A DNA stretch of 64,000 nucleotides from Paraburkholderia unamae (GTDB lineage Bacteria > Pseudomonadota > Gammaproteobacteria > Burkholderiales > Burkholderiaceae). Below, in pieces: positions 8,223-14,886 of this stretch; position 1 is the stretch's first letter, and every line of letters starts with the position of its first letter. The notes under the pieces are model-generated. The model was not told the origin of the DNA, did no database searches, and saw only the letters and a list, made by a program, of their open reading frames with translations. The DNA lies in the NCBI RefSeq assembly GCF_003268775.1, contig NZ_QLSU01000011.1, forward strand, positions 124,001 through 188,000. The letters run 5' to 3'. The translations under genes and the position numbers were made by a program.

Positions 8223-9107
8223 TCACTTGCGTACGATGGCGGAGCGCGACTGCTTGATCAGATACGTGCTGATGTCCTCGAGCGCGTGGCGCATGGTCAG
8301 CGCCGCGCCGTCGGCGTCGCGCGCGCGCATTTGCTCGATCAGCTTCTGCCGCGTATCGACCACGGAGCTGAACGGCTGCGGACCGGCCAGCACGATGAAA
8401 TGCCTGAGCACTTCGCTGAGACCTTCGACTAGCGCGCCGATGATGTCGTTGCGCGTGCAATCGGCGAGGATCTTGTTGAACTCGATTGCCGTGAACGTGC
8501 GATCGACGAGGCGGCCCGCCTCGGTGAGCGCGACGGTTTTTTCCAGATTCGCTTCCATCGCGCGGAAGTCCGCCGCCGTGGCGCGCTCGCATGCAAGCCT
8601 CACGACGACGTCCATCACCATGAGACGCGCTTCCATCAGCATGGGAAGCGTGGCGCGGCCCAGTTCGAGCATGTCGCGAATCTGCTGCGTGACGAGCTTG
8701 GCGCTGCTCTCGCTGACGAACGCGCCGCCATGCCGGCCTTTTTTCATCGTGATGAGCCCCGCCGATTCGAGCGTGCGCATGCCTTCTCGCACGGCCATGC
8801 GGCTCACGGCGAACTGTTCGGCAAGCTCGCGCTCGGTCGGCAGGCGCGAACCGGGACGCAGCGCGCCGGAGGCGATCTGCTGGCGGATCTGCGCGTTGAT
8901 TTCTTCGGAGATGCGGCGCGTCGAGATCGGGCTGAATGCTTCGGACGGCGTCGCGGCCTGTTCGACGGCCGTGCTGGCGGGCGCGGCGCGTTTCGCAGCC
9001 GGGCGCTTGGCCGCCGTGCGCTTGGCGAGCGGGGCGGCGTCGCCCGCGTCGTGCTGGTCGACGCTCGCGCCGGTAGCGGCGCGGCGCGTGGTTCGTAATG
9101 TCGTCAT
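8223..9107 (-). CDS. FadR-subfamily GntR regulator with Ala/Lys-rich N-terminal tail
   Basis: A 294-residue regulator. The first ~50 residues are low complexity and basic, with AKR-type repeats (AAKRPAAKRAAP), and look like a flexible DNA-binding tail. The winged helix follows (~residues 63-130: ISEEINAQIRQQIASGALRPGSRLPTERELAE region, then FAVSRMAVREGMRTLE), and then the helical FCD effector domain. It is divergent from the nitroreductase/racemase operon. Two TGGAC-N-GTCCA palindromes lie in the 251-bp gap, and two more lie before the thiolase and acyl-CoA synthetase genes at 14.7 kb. I infer that it represses itself and all four units. No clear ribosome site precedes the ATG. Confidence 0.9.
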   Translation of the reverse strand: MTTLRTTRRAATGASVDQHDAGDAAPLAKRTAAKRPAAKRAAPASTAVEQAATPSEAFSPISTRRISEEINAQIRQQIASGALRPGSRLPTERELAEQFAVSRMAVREGMRTLESAGLITMKKGRHGGAFVSESSAKLVTQQIRDMLELGRATLPMLMEARLMVMDVVVRLACERATAADFRAMEANLEKTVALTEAGRLVDRTFTAIEFNKILADCTRNDIIGALVEGLSEVLRHFIVLAGPQPFSSVVDTRQKLIEQMRARDADGAALTMRHALEDISTYLIKQSRSAIVRK

Positions 9108-9167
9108 GCGGTGTGTCGGGCTCGATCGAAGCTGAAATAGTAGCGCATCCGTTGCGCGCGTTTCCCA

Positions 9168-9180
9168 ACGGACGGTCCAT
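9168..9180. promoter_or_regulatory. Predicted GntR operator, copy 1
   Basis: ACGGACGGTCCAT is a near-palindrome sharing the GGAC-N-GTCC core with copies 2-4. Its centre is 67 bp upstream of the GntR start codon, so it is placed for autoregulation. Confidence 0.7.
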
Positions 9181-9240
9181 TCTACCGAGTGAACGACAGA
9201 GCGAACCGCCGGGCGAAACCTGGCGCCCGGCGAATGCTTG

Positions 9241-9257
9241 TAATGGACCGTCCATTA
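9241..9257. promoter_or_regulatory. Predicted GntR operator, copy 2 (perfect palindrome)
   Basis: TAATGGACCGTCCATTA is a perfect 8+1+8 palindrome centred 110 bp before the nitroreductase start and 75 bp from copy 1. The same sequence recurs at 14754-14772. The short perfect arms with one central base and the FadR-type neighbour suggest an operator. Confidence 0.8.
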
Positions 9258-9358
9258 GCGTATTGTATGGCGAAACCCGCCATTCCGGATAACGAGGCCC
9301 GGGCGCCACGCCGCCCGGGCGACAACAGGAATCAGCAGAAGCCAACAGGAGACAGCCG

Positions 9359-10060
9359 ATGGAGCATCACGCAGCCGGCGAGGACATCGCCCAACCCGCC
9401 GCCGTACTCGACCACCTTCTGCGCAGCCGGCACAGTTGCCGCGCGTTCAGCGAGGATGCGGTGCCGCGTCCCGTGATCGAAAGCATTCTCGCCAGCGCGC
9501 AGCGCACACCCTCGTGGTGCAACACGCAGCCGTGGCAGCTCGCCGTTCTGAGCGGCGCGTCCACGCGCGCATTTCGCGCCGCCTTGCTGGAGCACGTCGC
9601 CGGCGCGCAGGCCGCGCCCGACATTGCCTTTCCCGAAGCCTATCGCGGCGTCTACCAGGAGCGGCGGCGCGCGTGCGGCCTGCAACTGTATGAGGCCGTT
9701 GGGGTGGCGCGCGGCGACCGTGAGGCGTCGGGCCGCCAGGCGCGCGAAAACTTCCGGCTCTACGGCGCGCCGCACGTCGCTATCGTGACGACGGACGCCG
9801 CGCTCGGCCAGTACGGCGCCGTGGATTGCGGCGCCTACGTGAGCACGTTCATGCTCGCCGCGCAGGCGCATGGCGTGGCATGCATCGCGCAGGCGGCGTT
9901 GGCCGCTCACGCGTCCTTCATTCGCGCATGGCTTGGCATTGCCGACGAGCGCCGCGTGATCTGCGGCATCTCGTTCGGCTATGCAGACGCCGCGCATCCG
10001 GCCAACCAGTTCCGCACCGCGCGGGCGACGCTGGTCGAGGCCGTCGATTGGCGCGAATGA
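9359..10060 (+). CDS. Nitroreductase-family FMN oxidoreductase
   Basis: A 233-residue NAD(P)H-dependent flavoprotein of the nitroreductase fold. The N-terminal FMN-binding signature is clear: LRSRHSCRAFSEDAVP, then ILASAQRTPSWCNTQPW, where the Ser/Asn/Gln contacts bind FMN. The C-terminal ICGISFGYAD is typical. Family members reduce nitro groups, quinones or enones, and some act as dehydrogenases on ring substrates. It is the first gene of an operon with an alpha-methylacyl-CoA racemase and a DUF1330 protein, and the gene sits behind a predicted GntR operator. A role in a redox step on a cyclic intermediate is more likely than a purely detoxifying role, but this is inference. The stop is followed after ~60 bp by the racemase. 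Confidence 0.88.
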   Translation: MEHHAAGEDIAQPAAVLDHLLRSRHSCRAFSEDAVPRPVIESILASAQRTPSWCNTQPWQLAVLSGASTRAFRAALLEHVAGAQAAPDIAFPEAYRGVYQERRRACGLQLYEAVGVARGDREASGRQARENFRLYGAPHVAIVTTDAALGQYGAVDCGAYVSTFMLAAQAHGVACIAQAALAAHASFIRAWLGIADERRVICGISFGYADAAHPANQFRTARATLVEAVDWRE

Positions 10061-10121
10061 CTCGACCCGGGCAGGCGTATCGGACGTATTGCGAGAACAC
10101 GTAGAGAAAGGAGCGAGACAG

Positions 10122-11222
10122 ATGAAGTCAGGTCCGTTGGCTGGACTGAAGGTGGTGGAATTCGGCGCGATCGGCCCGGTGCCGTTTTGCGCAACGATGC
10201 TTGCGGACATGGGCGCCGATGTCGTGCAGATTGCGCGGCCCGGCGCGCCGCTCGATCCCGGCGACGTGATGATGCGCGGGAGGCGGGCGTTCGCGCTCGA
10301 CCTGAAGCAGCCCGAAGGGCGCGCCGACGCGCTCGATCTCGTCGCGTGCGCCGACATTCTGCTCGAAGGCAACCGCCCGGGCGTTATGGAGCAACTCGGC
10401 CTCGGCCCCGACGCGTGCCTCGCGCGCAATCCGCGGCTCGTGTACGGACGGATGACCGGCTGGGGGCAAACGGGTCCGCTTTCCGCGCGCGCCGGGCACG
10501 ACATCAATTACATTTCGTTGACCGGCGCGCTTGCCGCGATCGGGCAGGCCGGCGGCGCTCCGGTTCCGCCGCTGAACCTCGTGGGCGACTATGGAGGCGG
10601 CGCGATGTTCCTCGCGTTTGGTGTGCTGTGCGCGCATCTGGAGTCGCGCACGAGCGGCAAGGGGCAGGTGGTCGATGCCGCGATGGTCGACGGGTCGGCC
10701 ATGCTGATGGCGCTCTTTTGCCGGATGAGCGCGCAGCACCGCTGGGTGCCCGAACGGGGCGCGAATCTGCTCGATGGCGGTGCGCCGTGGTACACGACCT
10801 ACGCGACTGCCGACAACCGTTACGTTGCGGTGGGCGCGCTCGAAGAACCGTTCTGGAATGGGCTGCTCGAACGGCTCGACATCGCGCCGCAGAGCTTGCC
10901 GCCGCGCAGCGCGCGTAATGAGTGGGGCGTGATCCGTGAGGCGCTCGCAGCACGCTTCGCGCAGAAGACGCGCGCCGAGTGGGCCGCCGTGTTCGACGAC
11001 ACGGATGCCTGCGTGAGTCCGGTGCTGGGTCTCGACGAAGCGGCGGGCCACGCGCATATCGCGAGCCGCGGCACCTTCATCGATCTGAACGGGACGTTGC
11101 AGCCCGCGCCCGCACCGCGCTTTGGCCGCACGCCTGGCGAGGCGCGGTCGGCGGCTTGCGGCCCCGGCACGGCGGCGGACGTGTTCGCGTCGTGGGGCGT
11201 AACGCAGCGCGCGGCTCAGTAA
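10122..11222 (+). CDS. mcr: Alpha-methylacyl-CoA racemase (CaiB/BaiF superfamily)
   Basis: A 366-residue enzyme that interconverts the R and S forms of 2-methylacyl-CoA so that the S form can enter beta-oxidation. The catalytic pair known from the Mycobacterium MCR enzyme is present at the same numbering: H126 in GHDINYISL and D156 in PPLNLVGDYGGG. These motifs separate racemases from the CoA-transferases of the same superfamily. The start at 10122 follows AAAGGAG. The longer in-frame extension has no ribosome site. Placement in this regulon suggests that the pathway handles a 2-methyl-branched acyl-CoA, which agrees with the MaoC, acyl-CoA dehydrogenase and aldolase-like genes nearby. Confidence 0.9.
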   Translation: MKSGPLAGLKVVEFGAIGPVPFCATMLADMGADVVQIARPGAPLDPGDVMMRGRRAFALDLKQPEGRADALDLVACADILLEGNRPGVMEQLGLGPDACLARNPRLVYGRMTGWGQTGPLSARAGHDINYISLTGALAAIGQAGGAPVPPLNLVGDYGGGAMFLAFGVLCAHLESRTSGKGQVVDAAMVDGSAMLMALFCRMSAQHRWVPERGANLLDGGAPWYTTYATADNRYVAVGALEEPFWNGLLERLDIAPQSLPPRSARNEWGVIREALAARFAQKTRAEWAAVFDDTDACVSPVLGLDEAAGHAHIASRGTFIDLNGTLQPAPAPRFGRTPGEARSAACGPGTAADVFASWGVTQRAAQ

Positions 11223-11304
11223 GCCGGGAAAGCGCAGGGAGCGCGGCGCGCGTTCGTTCGGCTCGCGCCGGTTATGAAGGATGCCTAATCAAGGGGGCGA
11301 ATGG

Positions 11305-11592
11305 ATGACCAAGGGATATATCGTCGCGCGTATCGACGTGACCGATGAGGACGCTTACGCGCGCTATGCACGCATGGCGACGGCGGTGATCGAGCAATAC
11401 GGCGGCCGGGTGCTGGTGCGAGGCGGGGCCTGCACGGTGCTCGAAGGCGAAGGCCGTTCGCGCAACGTCGTAATCGAGTTCGCGTCACGGGAACTTGCCG
11501 AACGCTATTACCACTCGCCGGAATATGCGGCTGCGCGCGAGGCGCGCAGCGGCGCGGCAGTGGCGGACTTCGTCGCGGTGGAGGGCGCCTGA
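11305..11592 (+). CDS. DUF1330 family protein
   Basis: A 95-residue protein of the ferredoxin-like dimeric alpha/beta barrel type (DUF1330). Recognisable parts are the first strand KGYIVARIDVTDEDAYARYA, the middle GGRVLVRGG and the helix-rich C-half ending in the characteristic AERYYHSPEYAAAREAR. Family members often sit in catabolic operons as small accessory or isomerase-like proteins. No catalytic role is established that I could assign. The start at 11305 follows GGGGGCGA. An alternative ATG at 11281 has no ribosome site. It is last in the nitroreductase operon and convergent with MmgE/PrpD (16 bp apart). Confidence 0.85.
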   Translation: MTKGYIVARIDVTDEDAYARYARMATAVIEQYGGRVLVRGGACTVLEGEGRSRNVVIEFASRELAERYYHSPEYAAAREARSGAAVADFVAVEGA

Positions 11593-11608
11593 CGCGGCGC
11601 ATGGGATG

Positions 11609-12997
11609 TCAGGCGGCCACGAGCTGATCGAAGATCCAGTCGATGCTCGTCTGACCTTCGAGATCCAGTACGCGGGCGGCATAAGCCGCGCTTGCTTGCC
11701 CGTCGAGATGGCCGGCCGCGAGACGTTGAAATTTTGCGATCACCTCGGCATCGGAGAGCGGATTGCGCGGCGTGCCGCGCGGCGCGTCGAGGCGGGCAAC
11801 GACGGCGGGGGCGCCGGCGCGTGTAACGGTCATCACGCACTGGTGGTAGTGCGTGAGCGACACATCTTCCACGATCTCGATGTTCGGCAGCAGGGCGCGA
11901 ATGTCGGGGCGGCGCAGATGCGTTTCGAACTCGACGCTATGCTCCGGCAAGATGACATCCTCGCCCGCCGCCGCCAGCGCAACGCACCAGCCTACGTGAA
12001 AGCGCGCGTCGTTCGGCGTCACGGGCGGCTCGCGCTTCGAAACGGCCGGCAGGACGTAGGCGGGCATGCCAACGCGTATGTGCGCGTGCGTGAGCACTTG
12101 CGCGCCGAGGCGTGCGCGCAGCGTTGCGGCCAGGTCGACGGCCGCATGCGTATAGCCGCAGCACGCGTGCAGCTTGCGACGCGGCTCGGCGAGAAACCAG
12201 CGTTGCGGATCGGTGATCGCGCGCGCGTCGGGGGCGCGCGCGAGTGTGGCCATCAGCCCGAGCGGACTTTCGAGCAGGCGCTCGGGGCCGGTCAGGCCGT
12301 GGCGCGCATAGGCGGCGCCACGCAATCCGGCCGCGGCGGGCCACGCCCCGAACATCATCGGCTTTACGCTGCCGCCGCTGCCGAAGATGGTCTCGGCGGG
12401 ACACCATGTCGTGAGCGCGCCCGCGATGGCAAGCGCCTCGCGCGTCGCCTGCCGTGACATGCCTTGCAACGAGGCGGCCACGGCTGCCGTGCCGAATGCG
12501 CCTACGAGTCCGGGCGTGACCATCGCGACCTCGGTATAAGGCTTGAGCGTCCCATAGACGGCCGTGTACACGCGCGACGTCACTTCGATGCCCGCAATCG
12601 TCGCGGCGAGCAATTGAGCGCCCGTGGCGCCGCACGCGCCGGCCAGCGCCAGCGCGGCCGCGACATTGCCGATGCTCGCATGCCCGCCGATCAGATCGTT
12701 CAACTCGAAAATGTCGCCCCAGTAGCCATGAACGCGGGCGGCGGCTTCGGCGGGAAGTGTTTCGTGCGAGCCGAGCAGGCGCGCGGGCGGCCCGCCTGCG
12801 CCGATGTCCCGCTCGGCGGCCAGCACCGCGGCGCCTTCATCCGTGTGCGCGCCGGCCAGCATGCAGCCGATCGTGTCGAGCAGGCAAAGCGCCGCCTGGC
12901 GGCGCACTTCGAGGGGTGTGGCGGACAGCGTCAAGTCATGCGTGAACTGCGCGAGCGCGTCGAGCAGGGCAGGCGAGCGAGGCTCGGAAGGCATCAT
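11609..12997 (-). CDS. MmgE/PrpD family protein
   Basis: A 462-residue protein of the 2-methylcitrate dehydratase / cis-aconitate decarboxylase / iminodisuccinate epimerase superfamily. It shows the N-terminal helical bundle (LLDTIGCMLAGAHTDEG), the GHASIGNVAAALALA segment and the hallmark substrate-loop sequence SVKPMMFGAWPAAAGL followed by KLHACCGYTHAAVDLA. PrpD itself dehydrates 2-methylcitrate in propionyl-CoA use, which would fit a pathway releasing propionyl-CoA. Many family members act on other tricarboxylates or are uncharacterised. It is the third gene of the minus-strand unit with the thiolase-like and DUF35 genes, 60 bp after the DUF35 stop. The start uses AGGAAT. Confidence 0.87.
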   Translation of the reverse strand: MMPSEPRSPALLDALAQFTHDLTLSATPLEVRRQAALCLLDTIGCMLAGAHTDEGAAVLAAERDIGAGGPPARLLGSHETLPAEAAARVHGYWGDIFELNDLIGGHASIGNVAAALALAGACGATGAQLLAATIAGIEVTSRVYTAVYGTLKPYTEVAMVTPGLVGAFGTAAVAASLQGMSRQATREALAIAGALTTWCPAETIFGSGGSVKPMMFGAWPAAAGLRGAAYARHGLTGPERLLESPLGLMATLARAPDARAITDPQRWFLAEPRRKLHACCGYTHAAVDLAATLRARLGAQVLTHAHIRVGMPAYVLPAVSKREPPVTPNDARFHVGWCVALAAAGEDVILPEHSVEFETHLRRPDIRALLPNIEIVEDVSLTHYHQCVMTVTRAGAPAVVARLDAPRGTPRNPLSDAEVIAKFQRLAAGHLDGQASAAYAARVLDLEGQTSIDWIFDQLVAA

Positions 12998-13057
12998 GAT
13001 ATGGATTCCTGATGAAATTGTTTGTGCGCGGGTCGGGAGCGAGGCGACGCATGCGCT

Positions 13058-13483
13058 TCAGTCGCCGGACGAAGCGTGCCGCGCGGCGAACAGGGGGCCA
13101 TCGGCGTGATCGAGCACGACGATTTCAACGGGGCTGTCCAGCGCGAACGGTCCGTCGCCCCAGAGCGCCACCGCGATGCGCGGCCCTTCCTCCAGGTCGA
13201 CAATGCCGACGCGATACGGTGCCAGCTCACGAAACGCCGCCGGGGCGGCGTGCACGGTGGTCGCCGAATAGAGCGTGCCGCGACCGGACAGTTCGGTCCA
13301 GCGCACATCGCGCGACCAGCAATGCGGGCAGAACGGCTTGGGCGGGAACGTGTACGCGCTGCATGCTTCGCAGCGCGTGGTGCGCAATTGGCCGTCGCGC
13401 AACGCGTCCCAGAAGGGGCGCGTGAACGCGGTGACACGGGGCGCGTAGGCGCGGGGTTGGTCGATGACGATGGTGTCGAGCAT
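13058..13483 (-). CDS. DUF35 OB-fold protein with N-terminal zinc ribbon (thiolase partner)
   Basis: A 141-residue protein. The rubredoxin-like zinc ribbon is formed by C38-x2-C41 and C52-x2-C55, followed by an OB-fold (GRGTLYSATTVH, YRVGIVDLEEGPRIA). DUF35 proteins bind acyl-CoA and form obligate complexes with thiolase-like partners, as in the Ltp2-ChsH2 steroid side-chain aldolase and the IpfD-IpfE pair of ibuprofen degradation. Its ATG overlaps the thiolase-like TGA by one base (TGATG), indicating translational coupling and equal production. This supports a complex with the product of the preceding gene. Confidence 0.92.
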   Translation of the reverse strand: MLDTIVIDQPRAYAPRVTAFTRPFWDALRDGQLRTTRCEACSAYTFPPKPFCPHCWSRDVRWTELSGRGTLYSATTVHAAPAAFRELAPYRVGIVDLEEGPRIAVALWGDGPFALDSPVEIVVLDHADGPLFAARHASSGD

Positions 13484-14676
13484 CAGTGGACGGCCTCGAG
13501 AATGTGAACCAGTGCGGCGTTGTAGTTGCCCAGTTCGGCGCTGGTCAGCGCGAGCCGGGCGTTGGCGACCTGGCGCTCGCCGGCTCGCGCACGCAACTGC
13601 TCGGCGGCTTCGACGAAGCTGTAGAGCGGCGTGACGTAGGCGGGATGCCCGCGAGATTGCAGCCCGCCCGAGGTGCAGACCGGCAGCCGGCCGCCCAGAC
13701 GCGTTTCGCCTTCGGCGGCGGCACGCGCGCCGCCGCCGCGCGGCGCCAGTCCGAGCGCTTCGCTCACCAGGACCTCGACGATGGTGCAGGGCGCATACAC
13801 CTCCGCGAAATCGATATCGGCTGGCGCGACGCCCGCCGCGTCGAACGCGGTACGGCCCGCTGCCTGCGCGGCGGCGAAGCCGGTCATGTCGTTGGGCACT
13901 TCGCTGATCTGATGCGCGCCTTCGTGAAAGAAGCCGCGTGAGCGCACGCGCACGTAAGGTCTGCCGCTGGCGCGCGCCACGTCCTCTTCGGCGAGCACGA
14001 GGCATACCGCGCCGTCGCTGCGCGGCGGCACTTCGTAAAGGCCGAGCGGCTCGACGATCATGGGCTGGACGAGCACGTCGTCGAGCGTGATGGGCTTGCG
14101 AAACTGCGCAAGCGGATTGAGCGCCGCATGGGCGCGATTCTTCACGGCGACGCTCGCGATCGTTTCGCGCGAAACGCCGTAATCGTGCATGTAGCGCGCC
14201 GCGTCCATCGCATACCACGCGATCGGCGTGATGCCGAAGGGGCCCTGAAAGTCGACGTCGCCGACCGCGCGCATCGAACTCATCATGTGTTCGGCCGCGC
14301 CCGTGGCCGTTTCGAAGTTGATGCCGAGCGCAAGCGCCACTTTCGAGCGGCCGAGCAGGATGTCGTTGGCCGCCTGCTCGAACGCGAGCCCGCCCGTCAT
14401 GCCGTTGCCGAGCACTTCCGACACGCTTCCCACGCAGGGCAGGCGCAGATGATGCGCCATGAATGTCGCGAAGTACTTCTGGAGCGTGTAGGGGCGGCAC
14501 TGCGCGAGCGCGAGCGTGCCGATGTCCGTTTTCTCGACACCCGCGTCGGCCACCGCGTCGAGCACGAGTTGCGCGAGCACTTCGTGCTCCAGCGTTTGTT
14601 GCTCTGCACCGGGCGGCGTCTGCCATTTACCGACCGGCAACGCGGCGGTTCCGATGATCGTCACTGTCTTGCCCAT
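13483..14676 (-). CDS. Thiolase-like protein lacking the nucleophilic Cys; probable acyl-CoA retro-aldolase
   Basis: A 397-residue SCP2/lipid-transfer-type thiolase fold. In true thiolases the N-terminal nucleophile lies in C-A/G-S-G. Here the aligned segment is SVSEVLGNGMTGG with Leu89 in place of Cys, and the nearest Cys (C81) is too early. The second-half motif GGLQSRGHP is kept, and EVYAPCTI carries a Tyr where the aldolase Ltp2 has a catalytic Tyr. Loss of Cys together with a coupled DUF35 gene matches the Ltp2-type retro-aldolases, which cut 3-hydroxy-2-methyl-acyl-CoA esters and release propionyl-CoA. The start at 14676 has AGGAGAC upstream. Two predicted GntR operators lie in the divergent promoter region. 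Substrate identity is unknown. Confidence 0.85.
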   Translation of the reverse strand: MGKTVTIIGTAALPVGKWQTPPGAEQQTLEHEVLAQLVLDAVADAGVEKTDIGTLALAQCRPYTLQKYFATFMAHHLRLPCVGSVSEVLGNGMTGGLAFEQAANDILLGRSKVALALGINFETATGAAEHMMSSMRAVGDVDFQGPFGITPIAWYAMDAARYMHDYGVSRETIASVAVKNRAHAALNPLAQFRKPITLDDVLVQPMIVEPLGLYEVPPRSDGAVCLVLAEEDVARASGRPYVRVRSRGFFHEGAHQISEVPNDMTGFAAAQAAGRTAFDAAGVAPADIDFAEVYAPCTIVEVLVSEALGLAPRGGGARAAAEGETRLGGRLPVCTSGGLQSRGHPAYVTPLYSFVEAAEQLRARAGERQVANARLALTSAELGNYNAALVHILEAVH

Positions 14677-14753
14677 GCGGCGAAGTCTCCTGTTCCTCGA
14701 TATGCGATTGCGCGGCACGAACGTCGCGCAACAGAGGTTAACGTAGTTTCGAA

Positions 14754-14772
14754 CTAATGGACCGTCCATTAG
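14754..14772. promoter_or_regulatory. Predicted GntR operator, copy 3 (perfect palindrome)
   Basis: CTAATGGACCGTCCATTAG is a perfect 9+1+9 palindrome, centred 87 bp before the thiolase-like gene. It contains the full 17-bp sequence of copy 2 at 9241. Confidence 0.8.
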
Positions 14773-14818
14773 GGTTATTTCCTGGGGACAGGGAAGCGGC
14801 CACGCGATTTAATGCGGT

Positions 14819-14834
14819 CAATGGACGGTCCAAT
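14819..14834. promoter_or_regulatory. Predicted GntR operator, copy 4
   Basis: CAATGGACGGTCCAAT keeps the ATGGAC-N-GTCCA core with one arm mismatch. It is centred 60 bp before the acyl-CoA synthetase start and 64 bp from copy 3. The pairing of one perfect and one imperfect site mirrors that at 9.2 kb. Confidence 0.75.
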
Positions 14835-14886
14835 AGAAATCGATGTGCCGGGCCGCTCACCGTCATGCAACGAGGAGAAAAAATCG

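Noticed and set aside
13058..14626. A single 522-codon minus-strand protein joining the DUF35 domain to upstream sequence
   Set aside because: The upstream part is an Arg-rich out-of-frame reading of the thiolase-like gene. The DUF35 protein starts at 13483 with overlapping stop and start codons.
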